Shown: positions 35,518 through 48,500, counted from the first letter of the stretch. The stretch is 64,000 bases of DNA from Diphasiastrum complanatum (GCA_029204225.1 CM055103.1:19482925-19546924); one strand, 5' to 3'. The notes: generated by a model from the sequence alone, not told the origin. Made by a program: numbers and translations.

Positions 35518-36745
35518 TGTAGTGTAGGCATCCCAAAGGGAGCTGGGAACCACGACTTAGCTTCCCAGTCTTCAACTCTTGCCATCCAAACCCACTTGAC
35601 ACACAAGCAGCCAACTCGCCAACAACGACCAGACTTAACCAACTTGAAGTTCCGAAAACCAACATTAAGATCCAACCTCGCGCCATGCCAGATCAGGGGT
35701 CCCGATGTGGGTGACTTCCCTCCAAGCAAGCCGCCCGACATACATCAAACTTAACCAACTCGAAGCTTCGTTACAAACGAGTAACATCCATTCCAAGCAA
35801 GCGGTCTGACTTATATCAGACCACCAACTGAAAGCTTTGTCACGAGCGCTGGAAGCCAACCTGGCGCCACGCCAGACTGGACAGCCATAAACAGGTAACA
35901 TCCACCCAAGCAAGCCATCCAACTCAGCCGACAAGTTAGAGCCCGTTCCCCAAGAGCTTAACCCATTCACGTTCATGCAAGGAACACTCAGAACTACAAG
36001 CCGCGACAGATATGGAAACAACCAGTTCTTGGACCAAATGGTCTCGATAGCATACCGCTGGCGCCACGGACCGAATGGTCCCGACGGCATACCGCTGGCG
36101 TCCCGGGAGACGACCCTCAGCTATGTGCCAAGTTAAAAATTTTGAAAGCGGCCTTACAACTGGCGCTTTTACCGAACACTGAAACCCAGAAGGTAATCAG
36201 AGTCAGTTTGAGGAGAATCCCACTTTATTGATAAATCTGAGAAGGTTACATTTCAAGTGCGTGACCGACCCTAGTTTCCGGGGCGCTAGCATGCCAAGGC
36301 GAGAGCCAGGACAACATTCCAGCAAGGGAGGCTGAGACTTGGTTGGAGCTCGTCCTGAGTCGCAACCCGCACTCCCCGATAGTTTTGGTGTGATTCGGCA
36401 CCCCCCCTCATACCAAGCACTCTACCCAAGCTGGTAAAGCACATTTTTCTCTCTCTAGGATTTTCTCTTTCTAGAAAGTCATTTTCTCTCTCTAGATTTT
36501 ATTGATCCCCAGGCTTCCTCTAATCATGCCTAGATCGTGTGAGGTGATTGCCCATCGATCTGAGCTCTATGGACTCCGCTAGAACCGATCAAAGATTTTC
36601 AGCCATAGGAACTTGGCGCCGGCTGGATTCTGGTCACAGTGGCGCTGGGAGCGGCGCCGGGAGCAGCAAGGGCGCTGCTGGTGCCGGGGACATAGCTGGC
36701 GCCGATGGCGCCGGAAGTAATGCTTGTAAAGGTAGCTTTACAACA
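35518..36745 (-). mobile_element. Solo LTR with perfect target duplication GACAG
   Basis: The 1228-bp LTR in minus orientation is flanked by GACAG at 35513-35517 and 36746-36750. The paralogous sequence at 30600-30680 has a single GACAG (30635-30639) and no insertion. A lone LTR with an intact duplication is the product of recombination between the two LTRs of a full element. Confidence 0.93.
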
Positions 36746-37049
36746 GACAGGGGCGAACATTTCAAAGAAAGGCCTCTGTCACCAGTTAATAAGGTTCTCG
36801 GGTTTTACGAAAGCGATATCAAATCTACGCTTTTCCCAGACAAAGATATATTTTCAAGTTATGTAATTTTTTAGTACAAAGAGCTGATCCTCCGACTTGT
36901 GGTGTGCCAGCTTCAATGTTAATAAAAAGTGGCCAGTAAATTGAGTACTGTGCCAAGTAGCTTAAATGTATAGTTATTTTAATTGGGAGACACCTTTACT
37001 TTAATCTGACATCTGATGAGGACATCAGATTGTATAAAGGTGGGGTGGA

Positions 37050-38209
37050 TGTTGTAAAGCTACCTTTACAAGCATTAATTCCGGCGCCATCGGCGCCAGC
37101 TATGTCCGCGGCACCAGCAGCGCCCCTGCTGCTCCCGGCGCCGCTCCCGGCGCGACTGTGGCCAGAATCCAGCCGGCGCCAAGTTCCTATGGCTGAAAAT
37201 CTTTGATCGGTTCTAGCGGAGTCCATAGAGCTCAGATCGATGGGCAATCACCTCACACGATCTAGGCATGATTAAAGGAAGCTTGGGGATCAATAAAATC
37301 TAGAGAGAGAGAGAGTGACTTTCTAGAAAGAGAAAATCCTAGAGGGAGAAAAACGTGCTTTACCAGCTTGGGTAGAGTGCTTGGTATGAGGGGGGGTGCC
37401 GAATCACACCAATACTATAGGGGAGTAAGGGTTGCAACTCAGGGCGAGCTCCAACCAAGTCTCAGCCTCCCTTGCTGGAATGTTGTCATGGCTCTTGCCT
37501 TGGCACGCTAGCGCCCCGGAGACTAGGGTCGATCACACACTTGAAATGTAACCTTCTCAGATTTATCAATAAAGTGGGATTTTCCTCAAACTGACTCTGA
37601 TTACCTTCTGGGTTTCAGTGTTCGGTAAAAGCGCCAGTTGTAAGGCCGCTTTCAAAATTTTTAACTTGGCACATAGCTGAGGGTCGTATCCCGGGACGCC
37701 AGCGGTATGCCGTCGGGACCATTCGGTCCGTGGCGCCAGCGGTATGCTGTTGGGACCATTTGGTCCAGGAACTGGTTGTTTCCATATTTGTCGTGGCTTG
37801 TGGTTCTGAGTGTTCCTTGCATGAACGTGAATGGGTTAAGCTCTTGGGGAACGGGCTCTAACCTGTCGGCTGAGTTGGATGGCTTGCTTGGGTGGATGTT
37901 ACCTGTTTATGACTGTCCAGTCTGGCGTGGCGCCAGGTTGGCTTCCAGCGATCGTGACGAAGCTTTTAGTTGGTTAAGTCTGATGTAAGTCAGACCGCTT
38001 GCTTGGAGGGAAGTCACCCACATCGGGACCCCCGATTTGGCATGGCGCCAGGTTGGATCTCAATGTTGGTTTCGGAACTTCAAGTTGGTTAAGTCTGATC
38101 GTTGTTGGCGAGTTGGCTGCTTGTATGTCAAGTGGGTTTGGATGGCAAGAGTTGAAGGCTGGGAAGCTAAGTCGTGGTTCCCGGCTCCCTTTGGGATGCC
38201 TGCGCTACA
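37050..38209 (+). mobile_element. 3' LTR of the internally deleted element
   Basis: 1160 bp, preceded by the hairpin and polypurine tract AAAGGTGGGGTGGA as at 30938. It ends TGCGCTACA and is followed by TTGCC (38210-38214), which matches four of five bases of GTGCC next to the first half of the 5' LTR (48501-48505, minus). Confidence 0.88.
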
Positions 38210-39879
38210 TTGCCAGTGTACCAACTGCTCCTACGGATCTAACGACGACGTACCAAACCCTAGGAAAATACATCCTGGATGTGGTAGCAACCAAAGCTAT
38301 TCTGGAAAGCAGGGTACTACAGTTGGCAACGAGTAATACACAGTTGCGAGCAGACCTCACCAAGCTGCAGCAAGTGCTGATTCTGGCTCAGCAACACGAA
38401 CAAGCAGGGCACCAGGAGATTGCCAAGCTGCAGCAGAAGGAGGAGGGCCTAAACAAATATATTCAAAGCCTCTCCAACGCGCTGACTGAGGCCTCCACAA
38501 AGGTGCAGGAGCTACAAGCTGAAGCATCCCAACGGCTTGCCCCCATCCAGGCGCAACTTACACTTTTGGAAGTAGAGAACATGCGCCTGGGGATGGAGGT
38601 TAAAGCCTTACAAGACGAGAAGCTCGTCTGGTTAGCTCAATCTGCACCGGACACAAGGCCGCTTTTTCAATCAGAGATGAATCTTCTACGACGTCAGGTG
38701 CAGATTTATAGCCAAACCCTCAACAGCTACCAGGAGGAGTTCAATAAGTATCGGACAAGCGCAACGCAAGAGCTTGCCCATGCCAAGCAAGCCCTCAAGG
38801 CGTGCCAGAAATACATGGAAACGAAGGCCTAGTCCACCCCCGTGGTAATTCCACCGCCACCTAATTTTGACGTTACACAAGCTAGTACCAGCCAAGATCA
38901 GAGCCAGTAGGCAGTAGGGGGATTTCAACCAGATCAAGGGTCCGAAGGCCAAGACCAAGGGTAGACATATGCGGCCGCTGAGATGCAAGACCAGAGCCAA
39001 GGCGCAACCACCAGCCAGGGCCAAGCAACATCATCCAGAGGGTCACGAACGATATCTGCCAGCCGGGCCTTCCGAAGACCGAAATCCGTGGAGGAGAACA
39101 TCAATGAATTTCTATCCAAATATCCCCACGAGTCATCTAGAGGAGGCTGGCAGATATTATTCTCAGCTCAGACCATCAAGGGAAAAGAACTGCAAGCCTT
39201 ACCCGCCCTCCAACCACAATCGGAGTGGCGACATCAGTTATTTGAGAGAGACCCTACGACCATCAGGGCTTACGTGACGAGTCCGCAACAGTTACGGGTG
39301 AACGCGCATTTCCTGCCATGTCCAAGAAGATCCAAATGGGCGGAGTGCGCCACTCCTCTGAACCAGATCACACTCAATAATTTCAACTGGCCAATCATCA
39401 AATCCGAATATGGGTGGACAACGGATGTAGACTCCAGAAGGGCTCTCTCCGCATTTGCTAGTCATTACATCAATTGCCCAATCCCTCAGTCCGCGTGACA
39501 GCCACTTATGCCCGGGACTTGGAATATTTAATGGGCATTGAATCAAAATGGGATGATTTCTTTCCCTCCATATTTTTTGATCCAAATAAGACGCTCGCTG
39601 CCGACAAAGTCAAAGACCAACTGCCAGTCGCTCGCGTATATTACCGAGCAACATTCCTTGGAGATCCCTGGACGAAATGATTCCAAGCATGGGTGATTCA
39701 GGAATGGCTGACAAGAGTCCACAAGTCCTTCCACACTCCAAAGGACTCAAAGAAACTGGTCTGTATCAACTTCATGGAAGACGTTACGGGATATCTCATC
39801 CACCAGAGGCGGTCCAAGAGAACGCTCTACTAAACCGACAGAGTGCCGAGGGACCGACACTACTTCAGGCCGTGGGTCC
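38210..39879 (+). pseudogene. C-terminal half of a retrotransposon gag-like protein with long coiled coil
   Basis: From 38215 the frame encodes about 200 residues of heptad-like coiled coil (QLRADLTKLQQVLILAQQHE, EIAKLQQKEEGLNKYIQSL, LTEASTKVQELQAEASQRL), then a Gln/Ser-rich linker and a basic region (RTISASRAFRRPKSVEENIN). Three in-frame stops, all TAG, occur at 38830, 38908 and 38962. The frame then stays open to 39498, shifts, and continues as DLEYLMGIESKWDDFFPS to about 39840. The LTR at 39880 cuts it off. I do not recognise the domain after the coiled coil. It appears to be the downstream half of the gag interrupted at 48501. Confidence 0.6.
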
Positions 39880-40686
39880 TGTTGGGGGTATTCCCAATAA
39901 AGTGTAAATAAATAAAATGTGTTGCGAGGGCATGGCGTCCTACGTGTATAAGCCCATGGCCCAATGAGCACGCAATTGAAGTTGTAAATAAAATAAACTT
40001 GACTTGGGCCTTGTAATCAAAATAAAACTAGAGGCCCAATGTCATTTTTAAACTTAGAGATCACTTTTTAGAGTTGGGTCCAAATTGGGACTCACATGAA
40101 TCTTGTGATTTCTAATGTACTTTTTGTGGACCCTTGGATCAAGTTGGGTCCAAGATGAATGGTTAGGATCATTGTGAATATTAGCCAATAAGATTAAGGG
40201 GCAAGGGCCTTCCCCATTTTATAAAAAGACATCATTTGTACACTATTTCCATGCTTAATGAGGAGGAGGAAACTCTACCATTTTTGGAAGAGAAGCATCC
40301 TCATTTGCTATTCACTACTTGCTATTGCTCTTGGTTGTGTTTTCTATTGCTTTCTATTTCCATGTTTATTGTTTGCCATAGTGAATATTTTTCCATTAGC
40401 AAGCATAAGGAGCATTTGAGCTAACCTCCACCCTCACTCTCTTTCTCTCTCTTTCTCTTCTCTTCTCAATCTCTTCTTCTCCATTCCTTCCCTTCAACCA
40501 AACTATGATGAATGTTAGTGTAGAGGAGTAGAGTTAAAGAGGAGTAGTATAGTGGTGAGTAGAGTTAAGGGAGAAAGTAAGAAATTAACTAAAAGTAGCA
40601 TCTATGCATAGTTAGGCACCTATCCAGTGATCTAACCTTTGTTGACAAGCAGAAGGGCTATACTTCGGAAGATCTTCAACCCCACA
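39880..40686 (+). mobile_element. LTR, 807 bp, of the tRNA-Asp-primed family
   Basis: TGTTGGGGGTATTCCC start, CAACCCCACA end. No polypurine tract precedes it and no primer site or matching target duplication follows (GGTCC left, AATCT right). Both flanks are therefore rearrangement joints rather than a simple insertion. Confidence 0.85.
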
Positions 40687-43600
40687 AATCTCCTTCCCCT
40701 TGATTCTGATACATGATCTGCCATGTAATGTTGTTTTCCCTTGCGACTACTATTCAAAAATCAAATTCCAACAACAGAAGTAGCCACCTGGTGATTCTCC
40801 CAGTGTTGCAAGTTTTATTAACGAGATAGAGCAAGGGTTGATGGTCCGTATAAAAAATAAAATGTGTGGCCATCAGGTAATGTCGAAATTTCTTAACCGC
40901 ATAAATCATTGCCAGTGCTTCCCACTCTGTGGTTGAATAATTCATTTCGGTATCACTGAGCTGTCGGCTTGCAAATCGGATTGGAAAATCTTTTTTGTGT
41001 TCACCTGGCTGGGTTAAGACTGCTCCAACTGCATACTTCGATGCGTCCGTATGCACGTGAAACTCAATGGACCAATTGGGTGGGCGTAAGATTGGTGCTG
41101 AAACCAATGCATCCTTAAGCTTCTGGAAAGCCTTTAGGGCTTCCTCGTTCCAATGTGGATCCGGTGTGAGTTTGTAAATTGGTCGGACTAACTCTGCAAA
41201 ATCAAGAATGAAGATCTTATAATAGTTAGCATGACCCATGAAGATATAGACTTCGCAGATCGTCCCCGGTAGTGGTAGATCAATAATGATCCTGAACTTT
41301 GATAGATCTATGGCGATCCCGTGTCTTGACACTATATGGCTGAGAATCAAGCCATGTGTTACCCAGAATTGACATTTTTCTGGATTCAGAGAGATCTGGT
41401 AGTCGCGGCATTTTTGTAACACCTTCTCCAAGTTGGATAAGTGTTTTGAGTCTGGTCCATGCATGCACAGATCGTCCAAGAAAATTTCCAGAAATTTTTA
41501 CAAATAATCTTTGAATGCCGCCTGCATGACTCGCTAGAAGGTGCTTGGGGAATTGCAAAGTCCGAATGGCATCACTTTATAGGCATAGGTTCCCCATTCC
41601 GTGGTAAATGTTGTCTTGTGCTGGTCCTGGGGGGCTATCTTCACCTGGTTGTAGCCACTGAAGCCGTCTAGAAAACTGTAGGCCTCGGCATCGACTACTC
41701 TGTCGAGGACACTTTCCGTAAATGGTAAAGGAAAATGATCTTTTTTGGTGACTGCATTTAGCGCCTTGAGATTCACACAAATCCGCATTTTGCCATTCTT
41801 CTTGGGTACTATAATTATCGGTGATACCCATTCCGTGTGCTCGATTTCATAGATGAAATCTGCATCCATCAGCTTCTGCAACTCCTGCTTGATCAGCTCA
41901 GTATAATTTGGGTTGTAGTGGTAATAACAGCTTACCTTGGGGACTGCTCCATCCACCAAGGGTATGGTGTGTTGGACTGCTGTTGGTGGAATGCCCTTCA
42001 TGTCACTATAACTCTAGGCAAAATAGTCTTTATATTCCACCAACAACGATCATAGGCTCTTGAACTGTGTGGGTGTTAACTGCTCTCCCACATGCACTAT
42101 CTTTTCTTCTTCACCTGACTTGGCAAGATTCATTGGCTGTGTTCGCACAGGTCTCTCAAAGACTTGTTTCGCTGGTGCCTGACTTTGATCAGGTTCTCTC
42201 TGGGCTTCCGACATCATGATTACCACGTCGTCCAAGGTGTAATTCTTGAAAGTCTCAGGCATCTCGTGAACTGGCGCTCGTCGAGATTCCTCTTTCAGCA
42301 TATTGATCTTAGCCCAACTGGCCATTTTTTGATTTTATGTCACTTGTGTAGAAGATGACGCTGTATCTGAGTCTATCTTACTTGACTTCAAGGAATCCAA
42401 CACTTTCTTTTTACCCTTTTTTGTCATTTTGGTGGATTCATCCTTGTTGTCTTTCACCGGGACTGCCGTGACATTCGTCTCATGGTTGCGAATATCAACA
42501 TCCACTATAGCTATCGCCTCTTCGGATAGATCACTCCATCGGATCACCTGGTTGTAGCGTTGCTTCAACTGATTCTTCTTATTCGCAGGTGCCGTGGGTG
42601 GATCGATCTTTGAGACTTTCGCCATAGCAAATTTTTGTGGTGGTTGAGCTGGTACTTTCTTGGTTCCGTAACGATCTGGGTCCATGTGATGTAGGACCTG
42701 TTCATCAGTCAGCTCAATCTCCTTATTATAAGTTAGAGCATGTTGCCAAGGGACTAGATCATCGTCCACTGGGTTCTCAATAGGCTCTGCTGACAACCAT
42801 GTTACGTTTATTATATTCAACCCAAATGTGATTGGTGTGTCCATGGTGTAACATTTGGGTGAAGATGTACTAGGTTCTGGATCTTATTCATATTGACATG
42901 TCTGGCAGTCAATAGTTGCTAATGCATCTGTCCATATCACGACATCCGTCTCTGAATCATAGTGACCTCCCTTGGCTAGCCTTGGGTGATCAATCATGTG
43001 ATCTGTCGTGGATGATCTGTCATCAGCTTTGGGTGTAATAGGTTTCACCGCCCATGTGGTTGGATCAACCTTTACAGCCTGTTCTTTGTTCTCAAAGGTG
43101 AGTTTTCCCATACCCCATTTCTGTACTACTTGCGCAGTCCTCAACCATGGTCTTCCCAGTAAAACACGGTATGCAGATGGAGATTCAGGTATATCCATGA
43201 CTACAAAAGTAATCACAAACTGCATGTCTGCTATCTTTACAAGGATATCAGCAACTACACCTTTTGGTTTCACATAGGATTGATCTGCCAGCTTGATGGC
43301 GAATCTTGCTGGCTTCAACCCTTGCAAATCCCATTTTTCATATAAAGTAGTGGAGATCAAATTGACACCCAATCCTCCATCTACCATTGTTGCCTCGTCC
43401 TCATATCTCTTGTGTTTGATGGGCAAAGTGATGTTGTGTTCCTCACTTTCCCATGCTGCTCCGATGTAGAGGACGTTACTTGTTTCTTCATAGCTTGTAC
43501 AATATATGGGTTTAGGTGCTACTGGCTCCTCATCCGCTTTGGCCCATTCAGCTAGAAGGCTTTTCGCTTGTGGTGCAATCCGCAATAGTTCTCTGAGTGA

Positions 43601-46288
43601 TACAATAAAAGTGTGAGCCTTTCAGCGCGTGGTTCCTCGAGTTCCACCATGTGAAAAGGTGGTTCATATTGGTGCAACCGATCATTTTGATCAGTGCGCA
43701 GTGGTGAGCCCGCTTGCGGTTCTCGTTCGACGCCAACTAGAGGTTCCGTGGGATTAACTCTTTCTTGCTCTTTTTCCTCCGCTTGTGCTTTCTGTACCCA
43801 GTGTCTTATTTTCTGTTACTGCCTTCTTTCTTCCCTCACATTCGGATATGGCGCTGAAGTTGAGGGTTGGTCGTCATGACCGATGGTGGTGGTGGGGGAG
43901 CCACTTCCTTCCTCTTCTGTGCTTGCGTAACAGCTAACATAGGAGCATGGAATTGTCGTCCTTCCGATGGCATCCCTGCTGGAACTCCTGGTTGCTGTAT
44001 TGCAATGAAGTTAAGAGGTGCACTGGTTCCAGGTTTAAATGGACAATTCTTGTAACAGTGCCCATAATTGCATTCTCAAAAGAAGGATGTAATTCTCCCT
44101 TGTAGAGACATTCCGCAATTCTGTGTCCTTCGCCGCATCCGTAGCAGCCGTAATTTTTTCTGCCTTGATGCTGAGTTTGAGCTGCATAGGTCACAACATA
44201 TTCATTTATGGCAGGATCCATAAATGGTTCATCTGGTCCGTACCATTGCTGCTGCTCAGGTGGAGGTGGCATTTGCATCTCTGGTTCCGCTGTTGTCAGG
44301 TTTACATGGGCCACTTGTTGATTGGCTGGCCCTGGTGGAGCAGGTAAGGCCATACGCTGTGGTTGATTTGGTGCGTCGTACCTTGGTGCCACGTTGTGTG
44401 CCCCTTGATGGTAAGATTAAGAAGTCTGATAAGGACTTCTCTTTTGTTGAACAGTCCGGGGGTTGAACGGGCAAAATGCCGTATCGTGCAATGTTGCATT
44501 GCACAGATGGCAGAATCTATGTGTTAGTCTCAGATTTTGCTTTAGGACTGGACACTCGTTCGCTGTATGGTTTTGCTTGCACACTGAACACCATACATTT
44601 TCCCGTCTTGGATACTACAGCTGGTTTGGTTTCGGTTGATGTGGCATTACTGCTACAGCTCCCTGTAAGGCCTTCAGTTTCTGGTCAAATTACATCGTAA
44701 GTTGCTCCGTCTGCTGTTTGTGAGGTAGTGGTAACTTAGGGTTGAGTGGATTTTGAAATCCATTTACAGTGTGGGGAGAAAGGAGCAGTTCTGTGAATTG
44801 CCAAAAAGTGTCCTAGTTGAAGAAAAACGGAAAGTCACGGATCTTTCTTTGTACTTGATGGAATTGAGCACTGTAAATTGGTACCTAGCACTGTATGGGT
44901 GAGCTCAAGCGATTGCTAGAAGGGCAGGGTCAGCCATGGAGCAAACTATGAGCAATGGTACCTTTCTTCTTGGCTCTTTAAGGTAGGCAAAGATTGAGTA
45001 CTCCACAATGCACCTCTCACTTAGCTTGAAGTAGCTCTTTGAATCAGCCCAAATGTAACCATTGACCTCGTGGAAAGCCAAAGGGTCGCACCAGTTTGAT
45101 CCCAATCCGAACTATCTCTTCGTATTTGTTTGAAGCACCATGTCCGTCGCGCAAAACTTGACTTTCACAATTGCATCACTGGTCAGTTGCCTCATAGTCA
45201 GAACAAGAAGTGTACATCGAGCTTGGCTTCAAGTAGCTCTCTTTGAATCAGAAACATGCACCCAGAGTTTGCACTAATCCGATCTCAACACGAACTGTCC
45301 CTTAGCGTCCGTTCGAAATACCAAGTCTCTCATGCAAGACTCAACTTTCACAGTTCCTTCATTGATCAGCTGCCTTACAGGTAACACAAGCCAGCGTACT
45401 CATATGTTTTCTCATCATTGCTGGTCCAGAGAAAGCCTATAACAAACTTTCCTTTCCACAACAAAAACTTGTCAACTTATTAGGTCCAAAGTTCGCCAGT
45501 CTTCTCGTGTGAGTATGGCTAGGTCACCTTGAATTTGCCCCCATTTTGATCAACTTTCATTCAAAATTTGCCCCAAGAGAGAGGTGTGTGTGATAGTTCC
45601 CCTCCACTTATAAAATCAGCTGATCGGACTTAGAGTAGAGTTCTTCGGACAAAAAGCCTTTCCAACACTTTGCTTCCCATCTGCTAGGATTGTGGCTCGA
45701 TCCAACTTGTTGCCAATCTCTGATACTGGATACCACCCATGCTCAGTGAGTTTCAGTTCCGAAGGTGGCCGTCCCAAAATGAAGACCAACTGCTATAGAA
45801 GATCTCCCCTGAAATTGCCCTTTCCGACTTTTAACTTCCTGCTTGCGTCTGGTGGGCGTTGTCGCAAATGAAACTAACCCAAGAAACAGGCTAGCCATCC
45901 ATCCTTTGCAAACATTGAGTCATTTCGTTGTCGTTCACGTGCGAGTACTTGAACTGCAAATCCGTCGCACGATTCTGGATATCGCCCATGCTCAGTGAGT
46001 TTCAGTTCCGAAGGTGGCCGTCCCAAAATGAAGACCAACTGCTCCATAGAAGATCTCCCCTGAAATGGCCCTTTCCAACTTTTGACTTCCTGCTTGCGTC
46101 TAGTGGGCGTTGTCGCAAATGAAACTAACCCAAGAAACAGGCTAGCCATCCATCCTTTGCAAACATTGAGTCGTTTCGTTGTCGTTCACGTGTGAGTACT
46201 TGAACTGCAAATCCGCCCCACAGATTTTGTAGTCCTCTTTGTTTGATGGTATCAGCCTTTCAAAAGAAAAGGTTCCTTCTCGAGCCAT
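40687..46288 (-). pseudogene. Ty3/gypsy gag-pol of the 1.2-kb-LTR family (protease, RT, RNase H; integrase missing)
   Basis: Read on minus from the gag ATG at 46288. The capsid region is broken and contains a 249-bp tandem duplication. At 44.6-44.1 kb lie three zinc knuckles: CSVCKQNHTANEC, CHLCNATLHDTAFC and CYGCGEGHRIAEC. The retropepsin follows (MVDGGLGVNLIS, active-site loop D-G-G; VLLGRPWLR), then RT with KKNGKMRICVNLKALN, VMPFGLCNSPSTF and FLEIFLDDLCMHG (F-L-D-D catalytic motif), and RNase H with FHVHTDASKYAVGAVL and FYTDHQPL. From 44392 to 40754 most of the coding lies in one frame interrupted by a few stops (for example TGG to TAG after YKDYFA at about 42015). The copy ends in RNase H at the LTR joint at 40686, so integrase is absent. 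The 5' LTR lies at 46983-48183. Confidence 0.85.
45721..46219 (-). repeat. 249-bp tandem duplication within gag of the coding element
   Basis: The block beginning (plus) GATACTGGATACCACCCATG at 45721 is repeated from about 45970 (GATTCTGGATATCGCCCATG) to 46219 with over 90% identity. The deleted element (34268-34500) has a single copy, so the duplication is specific to this copy. Confidence 0.85.
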
Positions 46289-46982
46289 CAGCTCCTTGTA
46301 TCACAAGCAATCTTGCAAACCAGGCAAAGGACGAGTACTAAGACTCATCACGAATACATACAAGTAAGACACTCAGGCAGGTTTACTAACAAGTAACAAA
46401 GACAAGGTCCCCCTTTGAGATGGTCCTGCCAACGGACCTTTGCCTGGCCACGCCCATACAAATCGATCACGGAAACAGCCCACATAGGACACCTCTCCAA
46501 CTATCCGTGCTTTCACCATTAAGCAGCACATTGCCTCAGTCACGCCCCACCACTTTTTGGTCGATAGCCCTTATAGCTAAACGATCGGCAGCTATCCCGC
46601 ACCGGCAGCTAACCACCCGTGATTTACACCCGAATTCGAGCAGCATCTCTGTATCAATGGTTAACCCGTACATTTCGAATATGTCACCCCGCACCCCACA
46701 AGGTACAGACCGTGCTTTCACCTCCCTAGGCAGCACTTTGCCTCATCTGTCCTACGTGCAGACAGCGCCAGGCCCGAACCGCGAGAACTGACCATGCTTC
46801 CACCTCAAGGGCAGCACCTTGACTCATCAAGTCCCCCGTTCTGCCGACCACCTCGACCGTGGACGCACCCGTGCTTACACTGTGGGCAGCACCTTGCACA
46901 ACAGTTGTCTTGATGAACCCCAAACCGTGGCCATTTCCGTGAGATCCGCATAGCTGACCGGCTAGTCGGCTCTGATACCACA
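46289..46982 (-). other. Primer site and leader of the coding element
   Basis: The primer site TGGTATCAGAGC is at 46980-46969, two bases from the LTR. The leader shares the GTGCT...AGCAC hairpin units with 33.1-34.0 kb but has one full unit (about 46500-46600) and three diverged ones instead of five plus three. Confidence 0.8.
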
Positions 46983-48183
46983 TGTAGCGCAGGCATCCCA
47001 AATGGAGCCGGGAACCACGACTTAGCTTCCCAGCCTTCAACTCTTGCCATCCAAACCCACTTGACATACAAGCAGCCAACTCGCCAACAACGATCAGACT
47101 TAACCAGCTTGAAGTTCCGAAAACCAACATTGAGATCCAACCTGGCGCCATGCCAGATCGGGGGACCCGATGTGGGTGACTTCCCTCCAAGCAAGCCGCC
47201 CGACATACATCAAACTTAACCAACTCGAAGCTTCGTTACAAACGAGTAACATCCATTCCAAGCAAGCCATCTGACTTACATCAGACTTAACCAACTGAAA
47301 GCTTCATCACGAGCGCTGGAAGCCAACCTGGCGCCACGCCAGACTAGACAACCATAAACAGGTAACGTCCACCCAAGCAAGCCATCCAACTCAGCCGACA
47401 GGTTAGAGCCCGTTCTCCAAGAGCTTAACCCATTCACGTTCATGCAAGGAACACTCAGAACCACAAGCCCGACAGATATGGAAACCACCAGTTCCTGGAC
47501 CAAATGGTCCCTACAGCATACCGCTGGCACCACGGACCATATACCGCTGGCGTCTCGGGATACGACCCTCAGCTATGTGCCAAGTTAAAAATTTTGAAAG
47601 CGGCCTTACAACTGGCGCTTTTACCGAACACTGAAACCCAGAAGGTAATCAGAGTCAGTTTGAGAAAAATCCCACTTTATTGATAAATCTGAGAAGGTTA
47701 CATTTCAAGTGTGTGACCGACCCTAGTCTCCGGGGCGCTAGCATGCCAAGGCGAGAGCCATGACAACATTCCAGCAAGGGAGGCTGAGACTTGGTTGGAG
47801 CTCGTCCTGAGTCGCAACCTGCACTCTCCTATAGTATTGGTGTGATTCGGCACCCCCTCATACCAAGCACTCTACCCAAGCTGGTAAAGCACGTTTTTCT
47901 CTCTCTAGGATTTTCTCTTTCTAGAAAGTCATTTTCTCTCTCTAGATTTTATTGATCCCCAGGCTTCCTTTAATCATGCCTAGATCGTGTGAGGTGATTG
48001 CACATCGATCTGAGCTCTCTGGACTCCGCTAGAACCGATCAAAGATTTTCAGCCATAGGAACTTGGTGCCGGCTGGATTCTGGTCACAATGGCGCCTGGA
48101 GCGCCAGGAGCGCTGCTGGCGCTGGGGACATAGCTGGCGCCGATGGCGCCGGAAGTAAAGCTTGTAAAGGTAGCTTTACAACA
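46983..48183 (-). mobile_element. 5' LTR of the coding (inner) element, 1201 bp
   Basis: TGTTGTAAAGC start at 48183, GCGCTACA end at 46983, followed by the primer site. The base-perfect flank ACCAG (48188-48184) lies upstream, inside another LTR of the same family. Confidence 0.9.
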
Positions 48184-48500
48184 CTGGTAAAGCACGTTTT
48201 TCTCTCTCCTAGGATTTTCTTTTTCTAAAAAGTCATTTTCTCTTTCTAGATTCTATTGATCCCCAGGCTTCCTTTAATCATGCCTAGATCGTGTGAGGTG
48301 ATTGCACATCGATATGAGCACTATGGACTTCGCTAGAACCGATCAAAGATTTTCAGCCATAGGAACTTGGCGCCGGCTGGATTCACAGAGGCGTCGGGAG
48401 CGGCACTGGCGCCGAGAGCAGTAGGGGCGCTGCTGGCGCCGGAGACATAGCTGGCGCCGATGGCGCCGGAAGTAATGCTTGTAAAGGTAGCTTTACAACA
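48184..48500 (-). mobile_element. First 317 bp of a split LTR (same family)
   Basis: Begins TGTTGTAAAGC at 48500 and stops at GCTTTACCAG where the inner element starts. The continuation of this LTR (ACCAGCTTGGG...) is found at 32173 on plus. The upstream flank GTGCC belongs to the gag-like gene. Confidence 0.85.
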
